A model generated the notes under the pieces. The model was not told where the DNA came from. It searched no databases and saw only the letters and a list, made by a program, of their open reading frames with translations. The position numbers were made by a program, and so were the translations under genes. A stretch of DNA of 52,821 nucleotides. It comes from Amylibacter marinus (lineage in GTDB: Bacteria; Pseudomonadota; Alphaproteobacteria; Rhodobacterales; Rhodobacteraceae). Positions within the stretch are counted from its first letter, which is position 1, and each line of letters starts with the position of its first letter. The stretch covers positions 1 to 52,821 of the forward strand of contig NZ_BSNN01000009.1 in NCBI RefSeq assembly GCF_030160015.1. Reading direction: 5' to 3'. This document shows positions 25,989 to 34,990 of this stretch, piece by piece.

Positions 25989-28445
25989 ATGGCTAAACAA
26001 CGTCTCGTAATCATCGGCAATGGAATGGCCCCAGGGCGCATGCTGGAACACCTCTTCGAGGAAAACCACGCGGCATTCGATGTCACCATTTTTAACGCAG
26101 AGCCGCGCGTCAACTATGACCGCATCATGCTGTCCCCCGTGCTGTCAGGCGAAAAATCATTCGAGGATATCATCATCCACGACGATGCATGGTATGCGCA
26201 ACATAACATCACCCTACACAAGGGCGCCAAGGTTGCCAAAATTGACCGCACCGCCAAAACCGTAACATCAGAAAATGGCATCACCGCCCCCTATGACAAG
26301 CTGGTGATCGCCACCGGGTCTGATCCGTTTATCATCCCCTGCCCCGGCCATGATCTAGACGGTGTGTTACCCTACCGCGATCTGGATGATACCGATGCCA
26401 TGACCGCCGCGGCCAAACAGGGCGGCAACGCGGTGGTGATTGGCGGCGGCCTATTGGGCCTAGAGGCGGCGGCGGGGCTAAACACGCTGGGCATGGATGT
26501 TACCGTATTGCACCTGATGCCCACCCTGATGGAACGCCAACTGGACAGCGCCGCGGGCTATCTGCTGGAAAAAGAGCTGGAAAGCCGCGGCATTGATATC
26601 CGTTGTAAATCCAACACCAAGCAAATTATCGGCGAGGACGGCCAAGTCACCGGCGTAGAGCTGGAAGATGGCACATTGATCAAATGTGATATCGTGGTCA
26701 TGGCCGTCGGCATCCGCCCCAATGTCGCACTGGCCAAGGACACAGGCCTAGAGGTGAACCGCGGGATCGTGACCACCAACGGCATGCAAACATCCGATGC
26801 AAATATCTATTCCATCGGCGAATGCGCCGAGGTCGGCGGCATGGTCTATGGTCTGGTGGCCCCGCTCTACCAAATGGCCGCCGTGGCGGCCAAACACCTG
26901 TGCGGGCCAACCGATGCGCTATTCCAGCACAGCGAAACCCCAACCAAGCTAAAGGTCACGGGCTGTGATCTGTATTCGGTTGGGGATTTTGCCGAGGGCG
27001 ATGATCGCGAGGATATCGTGCTGCGCGATGCCAATATGGGCACCTACAAGCGGGTGATTATCCAAGACAACAAAGTGATCGGCGCGGTTCTATACGGCGC
27101 GGTAGAGGATGGCGGCTGGTACAACGAAATGTTGAAATCAGGCGAAGATATCTCGGATATGCGCGACACCCTGATCTTTGGGCAGGCCTACCAAGGCGGC
27201 GGCGAGCTTGACCCGCTGGCCATGGTTGCAGGCATGTCAGATGATGCGGAAATCTGTGGCTGTAACGGTATCACCAAGGGCATGATCACCTCGAAAATTA
27301 CCAGCATGGGCCTAACCTCGCTGGCCGATGTGCGCGCCCATACCAAGGCCTCCGCCTCCTGTGGCTCTTGTACCGGCCTTGTGGAAAACGTCATGGCCAT
27401 TACGCTGGGCGATGCATTTAAATTGCCCGAGGTCGAGGGCATGTGTGGCTGTACCCCCCATGATCACGGCACGGTGCGCCGCCTGATAAAATCCCAGGGC
27501 CTAAAATCCATCCCCGCCGTGATGCAGGAATTGGAATGGAATACCCCCGAGGGTTGTTCCAAATGCCGCCCCGCGCTAAATTACTATCTGGTGGCCGATT
27601 GGCCCGGTGAATACCAAGACGATCAGCAATCCCGTTTTATCAACGAGCGTGTGCACGCCAACATCCAGAAAGACGGCACCTATTCCGTGGTGCCGCGCAT
27701 GTTTGGCGGCCTAACCACCCCAGACGAGCTGCGCGCCATTGCCGATGTGGCCGATAAATTCGAAATCCCCACGGTCAAGGTCACCGGCGGCCAGCGCATC
27801 GATCTGCTGGGCGTGAAAAAGGATGACCTGATCCCGGTATGGGATGATCTGAACAAGGCGGGCATGATTTCTGGTGCCGCCTATGCCAAGGGTCTGCGCA
27901 CGGTGAAAACATGCGTTGGCACCGATTGGTGCCGCTTTGGCACCCAAGATTCCACAGGCCTAGGGGTCAGATTGGAAAAACTGCTCTGGGGGTCTTGGTC
28001 CCCTGCCAAGCTGAAATTGGCCGTCTCGGGATGCCCGCGCAATTGCGCAGAAAGCACCTGCAAAGATATCGGCATTATCTGTGTGGATAGCGGCTACGAG
28101 ATCCACTACGGCGGCGCGGCTGGCCTGCATATCCAAGGCACAACCAAGCTGGGCAATGTAGAAACCGAAGAAGAGGTTTTGGAATATTGCGCCGCAATGA
28201 CCCAATATTACCGCGAGACCGGCTACTACCTAGAACGCATCTACAAATGGGCAGATCGCTTGGGCTATGACCATATTAAATCCGTGATCTACGACGACCC
28301 AGTGGCCCGCAAAGACTATTACGAACGGTTCCTCCATTCGCAAAAATTCGCACAGGTTGACCCATGGGCAGAGCGCGTGAAAGGCGCAGAGGCCCACGAA
28401 TTTACCCCCATGGCCGACCTAACCCCCAGAGAGGCAGCAGAATAA
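25989..28445 (+). CDS. nirB: Assimilatory nitrite reductase [NAD(P)H], large subunit
   Basis: Cytoplasmic enzyme of 818 residues that reduces nitrite to ammonium with six electrons from NAD(P)H. The N-terminal FAD/NAD domain starts LVIIGNGMAPGRMLEHL and has a second dinucleotide motif VVIGGGLLGLEAAAGLNTLG. A BFD-like [2Fe-2S] region follows at about residue 418-465 (CGCN and CGSC). The C-terminal half is the siroheme/[4Fe-4S] domain, with ligand cysteines in the TCVGTDWCRFG and SGCPRNCAESTCKD segments (quoted in part). All domains are complete. The stop overlaps the nirD start. No nitrate reductase or siroheme synthase is present here, so the plasmid provides nitrite rather than nitrate use unless the chromosome supplies the rest. 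Confidence 0.96.
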   Translation: MAKQRLVIIGNGMAPGRMLEHLFEENHAAFDVTIFNAEPRVNYDRIMLSPVLSGEKSFEDIIIHDDAWYAQHNITLHKGAKVAKIDRTAKTVTSENGITAPYDKLVIATGSDPFIIPCPGHDLDGVLPYRDLDDTDAMTAAAKQGGNAVVIGGGLLGLEAAAGLNTLGMDVTVLHLMPTLMERQLDSAAGYLLEKELESRGIDIRCKSNTKQIIGEDGQVTGVELEDGTLIKCDIVVMAVGIRPNVALAKDTGLEVNRGIVTTNGMQTSDANIYSIGECAEVGGMVYGLVAPLYQMAAVAAKHLCGPTDALFQHSETPTKLKVTGCDLYSVGDFAEGDDREDIVLRDANMGTYKRVIIQDNKVIGAVLYGAVEDGGWYNEMLKSGEDISDMRDTLIFGQAYQGGGELDPLAMVAGMSDDAEICGCNGITKGMITSKITSMGLTSLADVRAHTKASASCGSCTGLVENVMAITLGDAFKLPEVEGMCGCTPHDHGTVRRLIKSQGLKSIPAVMQELEWNTPEGCSKCRPALNYYLVADWPGEYQDDQQSRFINERVHANIQKDGTYSVVPRMFGGLTTPDELRAIADVADKFEIPTVKVTGGQRIDLLGVKKDDLIPVWDDLNKAGMISGAAYAKGLRTVKTCVGTDWCRFGTQDSTGLGVRLEKLLWGSWSPAKLKLAVSGCPRNCAESTCKDIGIICVDSGYEIHYGGAAGLHIQGTTKLGNVETEEEVLEYCAAMTQYYRETGYYLERIYKWADRLGYDHIKSVIYDDPVARKDYYERFLHSQKFAQVDPWAERVKGAEAHEFTPMADLTPREAAE

Positions 28446-28765
28446 TGAACATTCAAAACACCCAATGGGTCACCATCGGCGCGCTAAACGATATCCCACG
28501 CCAAGGCGCGCGCCGCGTTATCGCCGGCCCCAAAACCATCGCCATCTTCCGCACCACCCAAGACGAGGTCTATGCCCTAGAGGATAAATGCCCCTTCAAG
28601 GATGGTCCCCTAAGCGAGGGCATCGTGCACGGCAAGACCGTATCCTGCCCCATTACAAACTGGGTGATCTCGCTGGAAACAGGCGCCGCACAGGGCGCCG
28701 ATCAGGGCCAAACACAGGTCTTTCCCATCAAACTAGAGGGCCAAACCATACAGCTGGGCCTGTAA
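28445..28765 (+). CDS. nirD: Assimilatory nitrite reductase, small subunit
   Basis: Small Rieske-fold partner of NirB, 106 residues, starting at 28445 directly at the nirB stop (TAATG). The fold is recognised from YALEDKCPFKDGPLSEGIVH and CPITNWVISLETG. The histidines that would complete a Rieske [2Fe-2S] site are missing (CPF in place of CxH, and CPITN in place of CxxH), as is usual for the NirD of NADH-dependent nitrite reductases. It probably has a structural rather than an electron-carrying role. Confidence 0.93.
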   Translation: MNIQNTQWVTIGALNDIPRQGARRVIAGPKTIAIFRTTQDEVYALEDKCPFKDGPLSEGIVHGKTVSCPITNWVISLETGAAQGADQGQTQVFPIKLEGQTIQLGL

Positions 28766-28807
28766 AACCCTGCGCCACAATCGTGCCACAGGGCGCGCGG
28801 GCCGCTC

Positions 28808-30025
28808 CTAAATCTCTGTGGCGGGCAGAATTTTGCCCGTGCATTCACCAAACCCCACGCGGAAACCATCCCCCATGGCCGCACCGCGCAATGTCAGGCG
28901 ATCCCCATCTTCTAGAAAGGCTCGCTCGGTGCCGCAATCCAATGTGATCGGCTCTTTGCCACCCCAAGAGATTTCCAACAACGATCCGCGCTGATCCTTC
29001 TGTGGCCCAGAAATCGTGCCCGACCCCAGCAAATCCCCCACCCGCATCGGACAGCCCGATGTGGTGTGATGGCACAGCTGTTGCGCAGCAGAATAATACA
29101 TCTCTTTGTAATTGGTGCGCGCAATCACGCTCTCGCCCTGACCCTCGGGGGTTAGACCCACGCTTAGGTCAATATCATAGAGCATCGGGCGCGGCTCGTG
29201 TAGATGCGCCAGCAATGCGCGGCTGCGGGTTGGCGTAGATGTGCGAAAGGGTTCTAGCGCCGCGCGCGTCACAATCCACGGCGATATGCTGGTGGCGGTT
29301 GCCTTGGCCTGAAATGGGCCAAGGGGCTGGTATTCCCACGCCTGAATATCACGCGCAGACCAATCATTCAGCAAAACATAGCCAAAGATCATCTGATCTG
29401 CATCCTCGACCGACACCATGCCACTAGACGGCTGGCCCACAATCGCCCCCATCTCTAGCTCCAGATCAAAGCGGCGCGATTTGCCAAAATGCGGCAAATC
29501 CTGATGCGGCGGCTTCAGCTGGCCCCAAGGGCGGGTTACATCGGTGCCAGATACCACCACAGATGAGGCCCGCCCATTATAACCGATGGGCATAGACAAC
29601 CAATTCGGCGGCAAAGCATTTTCAGGGCCACGAAACATGGTGCCCACGTTTTCTGCGTGATGACGCCCCGCATAGAAATCGGTAAACTCGCTGACCTCGA
29701 TCGGCATCAACATCTGCGCATCTGCCTGTGGCACCAAATGCGGGGATACCGCATCGCGCTGCGCCGCATCGGACAATAATTCGGTAATCCGCGCCCGCAA
29801 GCCATCCCACACATCCGACCCCGCCGCCATCACGCCGTTCCACGATGGGGCGGCGAATAATGCCGGGTCTTGCCCGTGATCCACCGCAGCGATATCCAAA
29901 ATCTGATCGCCAATGGCCACCCCCATGCGCGCGCCATTTCCCGCATCAAAGACCCCGTAAGGTAGGTTCTGAATCGGAAAATCCGTATCGCCATTGGCCG
30001 AAGCGACCCAAGATTGCTGTGCCAT
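28808..30025 (-). CDS. fahA: Fumarylacetoacetase
   Basis: Last enzyme of the tyrosine/homogentisate route; it splits fumarylacetoacetate into fumarate and acetoacetate. It is 405 residues from ATG 30025, which is 2 bp after the hmgA stop and has AGGGG upstream. An earlier ATG at 30049 inside hmgA would add eight residues and begins with the same MAQQ, so the start may have been duplicated. Family motifs are FYAGRHHAENVGTMFRGPEN, metal-binding FDLELEMGAIVG, LLNDWSARDIQAWEYQPLGP and LLGSGTISGP. It forms an operon with hmgA. Maleylacetoacetate isomerase is not encoded nearby. Confidence 0.95.
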   Translation of the reverse strand: MAQQSWVASANGDTDFPIQNLPYGVFDAGNGARMGVAIGDQILDIAAVDHGQDPALFAAPSWNGVMAAGSDVWDGLRARITELLSDAAQRDAVSPHLVPQADAQMLMPIEVSEFTDFYAGRHHAENVGTMFRGPENALPPNWLSMPIGYNGRASSVVVSGTDVTRPWGQLKPPHQDLPHFGKSRRFDLELEMGAIVGQPSSGMVSVEDADQMIFGYVLLNDWSARDIQAWEYQPLGPFQAKATATSISPWIVTRAALEPFRTSTPTRSRALLAHLHEPRPMLYDIDLSVGLTPEGQGESVIARTNYKEMYYSAAQQLCHHTTSGCPMRVGDLLGSGTISGPQKDQRGSLLEISWGGKEPITLDCGTERAFLEDGDRLTLRGAAMGDGFRVGFGECTGKILPATEI

Positions 30026-30026
30026 A

Positions 30027-31382
30027 TTATTTAACCCCTGCTGTGCCATCAAATTTCTTCTCTATACTGTCCCAACAATCGATATAATCGTCCTGTAGGG
30101 GCGCGGTTTCTGCCGCGAATTTCGTTAGGTGCTGCGGAAAGCGGGTCTCGAACATAAACGACATGGTGTTTTCCAGCTTCTCTGGCCCTAAATTCGCATT
30201 TGATGCCTTGTCAAAGGCCACCTGATCTGGCCCATGGGGCAACATCATATTATGCAAAGACATCCCCCCCGGCACAAAGCCATTTGGCTTGGCATCATAT
30301 TGCCCGTAAATATTGCCCATCAATTCTGACATGATGTTCTTGTGATACCACGGCGGGCGGAATGTATCCTCGGCCACCATCCAGCGATCGCGAAACAACA
30401 CAAAATCGATATTCGCCGTGCCCTCTTGGCCAGAAGGTGCGCTTAGCACGGTGAAAATCGACGGATCAGGATGATCAAACAGGATCGCCCCCACCGGGCA
30501 ATAGGTGCGCAGATCGTATTTATAGGGCGCATAGTTGCCATGCCACGCCACCACATCCAGCGGCGATTGGTTGATCTTGGTTTCGTGGAATTGCCCACAC
30601 CACTTGATGGTTAGGGTAGAGGCCACCTCGCGATCCTCGAATGCCGCCACGCTGGCCTTGAAATCGCGCGGGTTGGCCATGGCATTAGCACCAATGGGGC
30701 CACGGGCGGGCAGCTCGAATTTCTGGCCATAGTTTTCGCAGACAAAGCCGCGGCAAGGCCCCGCCAGAACCTCGACACGATATACCAAACCGCGCGGGAT
30801 AATCGCGATTTCCTGCGGGGCCACATCCAGAACGCCCAGCTCTGTATAAAACCGCAAGCGCCCCTGTTGGGGCACCACCAGCAATTCGCTGTCGGCAGAA
30901 TAGAAATACTCGTCGACCATGCTCTGGGTCACCAAATACACATGCGAGGCCATGCCGACCTGTGTGTTCACATCCCCCGCGGTGGTCATGGTGCGCATGC
31001 CCGTTAGCCACGTTAGATCCTGTGCCCCTGCCTCGATCGGATCCCAGCGGTACTGGCCTAGGCTGGTTACATCCGCGTGGATATCAGGGGCGGATCGCCA
31101 CAGCGGCAAATCGATGCGGCTGTAACGGGCCGAATGTTTTACGGATGGGCGAATGCGGTAACACCATGTGCGTTCTGGGATATGGGCCGTAAAGGCGGTG
31201 CCTGACAGCTGTTCGCCGTATAGCCCATAATTGCACTTTTGCGGGCTGTTCATGCCCTGGGGCAATGCCCCGTCTAGGGCCTCGGTTTCAAAATCATTGC
31301 CAAACCCGGGCATATAGCCTGCGTGGGGGCCGGGGGTGCTGGGGGCGCGGCGCATACCATCGCGCAGGGGATACTCGCTCAT
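30027..31382 (-). CDS. hmgA: Homogentisate 1,2-dioxygenase
   Basis: Iron-dependent ring-cleaving dioxygenase that turns homogentisate into maleylacetoacetate. It is 451 residues, full length. I take the second of two adjacent ATG codons (31382) because GGAG is then six bases upstream. The N-terminus has the signature [20 protein letters not shown] and [12 protein letters not shown]. The iron ligands fall in the region from [20 protein letters not shown] to [16 protein letters not shown] and [13 protein letters not shown]. It is divergent from a MarR regulator with two operators between them and is followed by fahA. The enzyme that makes homogentisate (4-hydroxyphenylpyruvate dioxygenase) is absent here. 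Confidence 0.96.
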   Translation of the reverse strand: MSEYPLRDGMRRAPSTPGPHAGYMPGFGNDFETEALDGALPQGMNSPQKCNYGLYGEQLSGTAFTAHIPERTWCYRIRPSVKHSARYSRIDLPLWRSAPDIHADVTSLGQYRWDPIEAGAQDLTWLTGMRTMTTAGDVNTQVGMASHVYLVTQSMVDEYFYSADSELLVVPQQGRLRFYTELGVLDVAPQEIAIIPRGLVYRVEVLAGPCRGFVCENYGQKFELPARGPIGANAMANPRDFKASVAAFEDREVASTLTIKWCGQFHETKINQSPLDVVAWHGNYAPYKYDLRTYCPVGAILFDHPDPSIFTVLSAPSGQEGTANIDFVLFRDRWMVAEDTFRPPWYHKNIMSELMGNIYGQYDAKPNGFVPGGMSLHNMMLPHGPDQVAFDKASNANLGPEKLENTMSFMFETRFPQHLTKFAAETAPLQDDYIDCWDSIEKKFDGTAGVK

Positions 31383-31416
31383 CATCTACTCCGGTTCTGG
31401 GGTTGGTATAATATTC

Positions 31417-31459
31417 ATTGCATTTGCAACGATGTCAAGAAATTTGTTGCATCTGCAAC
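31417..31459. promoter_or_regulatory. Two MarR-type operators between hmgA and its regulator
   Basis: ATTGCATTTGCAAC (31417-31430) and GTTGCATCTGCAAC (31446-31459) are two nearly identical dyads with a 29-bp spacing. The second has perfect arms GTTGCA/TGCAAC. They lie in the 115-bp gap between the divergent hmgA and marR-type genes. I infer that the MarR protein represses both genes from here. Confidence 0.75.
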
Positions 31460-31497
31460 CAATCAGGCGCCATAATCCCCAAAACCAAGGACGCACT

Positions 31498-31938
31498 ATG
31501 CCCAAGCCCCCCGCCTTTGATCTGGATAGCTTCCTGCCCTATCGCCTGTCTGTTGTGGCCCAGCGGTTGTCGGATAATCTGGCCCGCCACTACCGCGCCG
31601 AATTCGGGATTTCCACGCCAGAATGGCGCATTCTGGCACATCTGGCGCAATCCGATGGCGTATCAGTGCGTGATATAGAACAGCGCATAGATATGGAAAA
31701 ATCCAAGGCCAGCCGCGCCGCCAGCAAATTGGTGGCCAAGGGGCTGGTGACCAAAACCGCCAATGCGGATGATCGCCGCCTGTTGCACCTAACCCTAACC
31801 CCCAAAGGGCAGACATTGCTGGCCGCGCTGCTGCCCCGCGCCGAAGCATTTCAGGCCGATCTACGCAAAGCCTTGGGCGCGGATGCCGATGCCCTGATGC
31901 GGGCACTGGATAACATTTTAAAAATCGACACCCCCTAG
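31498..31938 (+). CDS. MarR-family transcriptional regulator of the homogentisate genes
   Basis: Cytoplasmic winged-helix repressor of 146 residues. ATG 31498 is the first start that leaves the operators outside the gene. The MarR core is LPYRLSVVAQRLSDNLARHY, ISTPEWRILAHLAQ, the recognition helix MEKSKASRAASKLVAKGLV and the wing NADDRRLLHLTLTPKG. It is divergent from hmgA-fahA, like HmgR-type regulators of other homogentisate clusters, although those are often IclR proteins. The likely ligand is homogentisate or a related acid. Confidence 0.9.
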   Translation: MPKPPAFDLDSFLPYRLSVVAQRLSDNLARHYRAEFGISTPEWRILAHLAQSDGVSVRDIEQRIDMEKSKASRAASKLVAKGLVTKTANADDRRLLHLTLTPKGQTLLAALLPRAEAFQADLRKALGADADALMRALDNILKIDTP

Positions 31939-31942
31939 GGGG

Positions 31943-33028
31943 CTACAGCGTAACCGCCTGTCCTGTGGTGGCGGATTCCTGCGCCGCTAGGCCAATGGCC
32001 ACGGCCCATGCGCCATCTGCCAATGTCACCTCTGGCTCTTGTTGGCCCAACACCACGCGCTGAAAACCCTCGTGCTGGTAAAAGGTCGATCCATTGTGAT
32101 CCCCTGCATCCAATAGTTTTTCATCTACGGGGATCATCTCGGTCTGCGGGCCCTTGGGGTTGCGCGGGCTGATCACCAATTTCGAAACCGGTGCCGCACC
32201 TAATTCCACAGGCCAGAATCGCCCCGGCCCGGGCACAAAACATTCAATCTTGCCCTCTGGGCCAATGGCGCTGACATGCTCTTGATATTCCGCGCCCTCG
32301 GCAAACATAGATAATTCCAGCATGGCGCGCATGCCATTGGCAAAATCCACAATCACATAGCCACAATCCCAGATGTCAGATGTTTCGCCACCATAGACCT
32401 CGTCCAGATGGTTCACCTCTTGGCCCGCGCTGGCCATCACCCGCACGGGGTCAGATTTCGTAACCAAGCGCATCAAATCAAAAAAGTGACAGCATTTTTC
32501 CACCAAGGTGCCACCCGATTGCGCGTTAAAGCGATTCCAATCGCCTACTTTTGGCAAAAACGCAAAGCGGTGTTCGCGAATGGTCAGCATCTTTACCCCG
32601 CCCGTGCTGGCATCCACACGATCCAATAGCGCCGCAATCGGCGGCATATAGCGGTATTCCATCGCCACCCAAATCGGGGCGGCGTGGTTTTCGCCAATGG
32701 CGCGCACCCGCGCCGCATCACCCGCATCGGTATACAGCGGCTTTTCCACCAATATCGGCAGATCACATTTGGCGCTGATCTGTTCCAGCTGATCCACATG
32801 CACATGATTGGGGCTAACAATCACCAAGCAATCCAAATCCGCAATCGCCAGCAAATCATCCAGCGCATCAACCATCACCGCATCTGGGGCCAGCCCAGTG
32901 GCAATTGCCCGCATCTCTGGGTCTGGCTCATATATCGCGGCAACCTTGGTATCGGTTAGCAGCTGGATGTTCTTGATGTGCTCTTGGCCCATCATACCAC
33001 ATCCGATAATGCCGTAGTGAAGTGTCAT
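31943..33028 (-). CDS. Gfo/Idh/MocA-family protein, candidate NAD-dependent sulfoquinovosidase
   Basis: NAD(P)-binding oxidoreductase-fold protein of 361 residues. The Rossmann motif is YGIIGCGMMGQEHI at the N-terminus, the EKP motif is ILVEKPLYT at about residue 93, and the C-terminal domain has the DWNRFNAQSGGTLVEKCCHF segment. It lies 9 bp after the GntR regulator gene and divergent from smoC. Known oxidative sulfoquinovose clusters carry a GH31 sulfoquinovosidase (SmoI), which is missing here. A family of Gfo/Idh/MocA enzymes (GH188) that hydrolyse sulfoquinovosides by transient NAD oxidation has been described, and this gene is in the right place for that job. An alternative is a sugar dehydrogenase. 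Fold assignment is firm; the activity is inference. Confidence 0.75.
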   Translation of the reverse strand: MTLHYGIIGCGMMGQEHIKNIQLLTDTKVAAIYEPDPEMRAIATGLAPDAVMVDALDDLLAIADLDCLVIVSPNHVHVDQLEQISAKCDLPILVEKPLYTDAGDAARVRAIGENHAAPIWVAMEYRYMPPIAALLDRVDASTGGVKMLTIREHRFAFLPKVGDWNRFNAQSGGTLVEKCCHFFDLMRLVTKSDPVRVMASAGQEVNHLDEVYGGETSDIWDCGYVIVDFANGMRAMLELSMFAEGAEYQEHVSAIGPEGKIECFVPGPGRFWPVELGAAPVSKLVISPRNPKGPQTEMIPVDEKLLDAGDHNGSTFYQHEGFQRVVLGQQEPEVTLADGAWAVAIGLAAQESATTGQAVTL

Positions 33029-33037
33029 AGGGTATCC

Positions 33038-33751
33038 TTATTTAAGACGCGAAACATAGGCGGCCACATCTGGATCGAACCAATTGCGCGAATATTCCAC
33101 GGGGTTTGCATGTTGATCCCAAGCGATTCGCTCTACGAATCCGACCACATCGCCGGCCTTGGGGGAAAATTGATCTACCGTCCATCCCGGAACAGGCGCG
33201 GCGGATATGCTGTCTTCGGCCCGCGCGATCCACAGGCCCAGCTTGGATTTATAAAAATGATAGAGGCTTTCGGATACCTCGGATGTATCGATGCGATCCG
33301 CACAGGCCCCATCCAGCCAAATCTCCTCTAGTGCTGCGGGAATATTGCCCAGCAAACGCAATCGGCGAAACCGAAATGCGCGGGTAGATGTGCCAAACGC
33401 CGGCAGGTCATCGGGCTTGTCCATATGCGCCACAGACAGGGTCTGGGCGGTGGGCAATCCCCCCCCACCCTTTAGTTCTAGGCGAAAAAACGCATAGATG
33501 CTGTCGGCGCCATCCACATGGCGAATATAATTCCCCGACCCTTGGCGCCGCTCGATTAACCCGCGCGTCACCAACAGCGCCAGCGCCTTGCGCAGGGTGC
33601 CAACGGCCACGCCAATATCGGCGGCCATGGCGCGCTCTGGGGGCAGGCGATCGCCCACCAACAGATGCCCCGCCTCGATATCACGGGCGATCATCTCGGA
33701 AATTTGCACATAGGCAGGCAATGCCCCATGGGCGGAATCATCGGCCAGCAT
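33038..33751 (-). CDS. GntR-family regulator (HutC/UTRA type) of the sulfoquinovose cluster
   Basis: Repressor of 237 residues from ATG 33751, which has GGGAGGGG just upstream; an in-frame TTG four codons earlier is less likely. The winged helix covers about residues 13-78 (YVQISEMIARDIEAGHLLVG, LPPERAMAADIGVAVGTLRK, IERRQGSGNYI). The UTRA ligand domain follows (AFRFRRLRLLGNIPAALEEI, SISAAPVPGWTVDQF). It is co-oriented with the Gfo/Idh/MocA gene and divergent from the smoC operon, so it probably controls both with a sulfoquinovose-derived ligand. Confidence 0.9.
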   Translation of the reverse strand: MLADDSAHGALPAYVQISEMIARDIEAGHLLVGDRLPPERAMAADIGVAVGTLRKALALLVTRGLIERRQGSGNYIRHVDGADSIYAFFRLELKGGGGLPTAQTLSVAHMDKPDDLPAFGTSTRAFRFRRLRLLGNIPAALEEIWLDGACADRIDTSEVSESLYHFYKSKLGLWIARAEDSISAAPVPGWTVDQFSPKAGDVVGFVERIAWDQHANPVEYSRNWFDPDVAAYVSRLK

Positions 33752-33768
33752 TTCCCCTCCCAAAAAAA

Positions 33769-33803
33769 TTGATACACCATTGATTTATAATTTGATGCCT
33801 GAT
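33769..33803. promoter_or_regulatory. Phased TTGAT repeats between GntR and smoC
   Basis: TTGAT occurs at 33769-33773, 33780-33784 and 33792-33796, with CTGAT at 33799-33803. The first three are 11-12 bp apart, that is on the same face of the helix. They fill most of the 81-bp divergent promoter region and are the best candidate for the GntR operator. No cleaner dyad is visible. Confidence 0.4.
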
Positions 33804-33832
33804 TAACTATTCCCAAGCAAGAGGAAATTTCC

Positions 33833-34990
33833 ATGACCATCGTTCCCATCACATCCGCCGACCTAGACGCCGCCGAGGTCTCTTGGTTCTCGGCACTCTG
33901 TTCGGATGACTATCAATATCTGGGCGTGCCCGATGGCGCGTTGCGCTCGTCATGGGATCATTGCTCGGCCATCCTAAAACGCGCCGAGGAAAACGGATTT
34001 GGCAATATCCTGTGCCCATCATCCTATCAGGTGGGCCAAGATACCCTGTCATTTGTGGCCGGTGGTGCGCCAATTACCGACAAGATCAACATGCTGGCGG
34101 CGGTGCGCTGTGGCGAAATGCAGCCCATCATGCTGGCGCGCACCTTGGCCACGCTGGATCACATGCTACAGGGCCGCCTGACGGTGAATATCATCAGCTC
34201 TGATTTCCCCGGTCAAAAAGAAGACAGCAGCTACCGCTACCAACGCTCGCGCGAGGTGGTGGAAATCCTGCGCCAAGCATGGACACAGGATGAAATCAAC
34301 TTCGACGGTCAGATTTACAATTTCAGCGGCGTCAAAACCGATCCCGTAAAACCATTCCAACAAAACGGCGGGCCGCTGTTGTATTTCGGCGGCTATTCCC
34401 CCGATGCAATCGATCTATGCGCCGAACATTGTGATGTTTACCTGATGTGGCCAGAAACCAAAGAGGATCTGGCCGATCGCATGAAAACAGTGGCCGCCAA
34501 GGCCAGCGAATATAACCGCACGCTGGATTACGGCCTGCGGGTGCATATGATCGTGCGCGATACCGAACAAGAGGCGCGCGAATACGCCCAAGAATTGGTG
34601 TCCAAGCTACAGGACGACAAAGGCGAAGAAATCCGCAAGCGCGCATTGGACGCGGGATCGCTGGGCGTATCGCGTCAGGCCCGCAACCGCGATTTGGCCG
34701 ATATGGATGGGTTCATTGAACCCCACCTCTGGACAGGCGTTGGCCGCGCGCGCTCTGGGTGTGGTGCCGCATTGGTTGGATCCGCAGATCAAATCCTATC
34801 AGAAATCGAAAATTACAAAAAAATGGGCATGCGCGCCTTCATCTTCTCGGGCTATCCCCACCTAGAAGAATGCGATTATGTCGGCAAGCTGATCCTGCCC
34901 GAAATGAAAACATGCTCTCTGCCCCATGAATACGGGCGGGTACCCTCAACCACACCAAATACGCCCCTGGGCAATGGAAAGCGCACGTAA
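33833..34990 (+). CDS. smoC: Sulfoquinovose monooxygenase (flavin-dependent, SsuD-like)
   Basis: Bacterial luciferase-like (LLM) monooxygenase, 385 residues, using reduced flavin and oxygen to cleave the C-S bond of sulfoquinovose, releasing sulfite and 6-oxo-glucose. Sequence stretches such as LGVPDGALRSSWDHCSAILK, ILCPSSYQVGQDTLSFVAGG, LYFGGYSPDAIDLCAEHCDV, and the C-terminal TCSLPHEYGRVPSTTPNTPL are closer to SmoC than to general SsuD as I remember the families. It is the first gene of an operon with the reductase and ABC transporter expected for that pathway. AGAGGAAA precedes the start. If the substrate were another sulfonate, the sugar-type transporter and aldose reductase partner would not fit as well. 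Confidence 0.87.
   Translation: MTIVPITSADLDAAEVSWFSALCSDDYQYLGVPDGALRSSWDHCSAILKRAEENGFGNILCPSSYQVGQDTLSFVAGGAPITDKINMLAAVRCGEMQPIMLARTLATLDHMLQGRLTVNIISSDFPGQKEDSSYRYQRSREVVEILRQAWTQDEINFDGQIYNFSGVKTDPVKPFQQNGGPLLYFGGYSPDAIDLCAEHCDVYLMWPETKEDLADRMKTVAAKASEYNRTLDYGLRVHMIVRDTEQEAREYAQELVSKLQDDKGEEIRKRALDAGSLGVSRQARNRDLADMDGFIEPHLWTGVGRARSGCGAALVGSADQILSEIENYKKMGMRAFIFSGYPHLEECDYVGKLILPEMKTCSLPHEYGRVPSTTPNTPLGNGKRT

Noticed and set aside
28445-28765. NirD as a functional Rieske iron-sulfur protein
   Set aside because: The two histidine ligands are absent, as is usual for this subunit.
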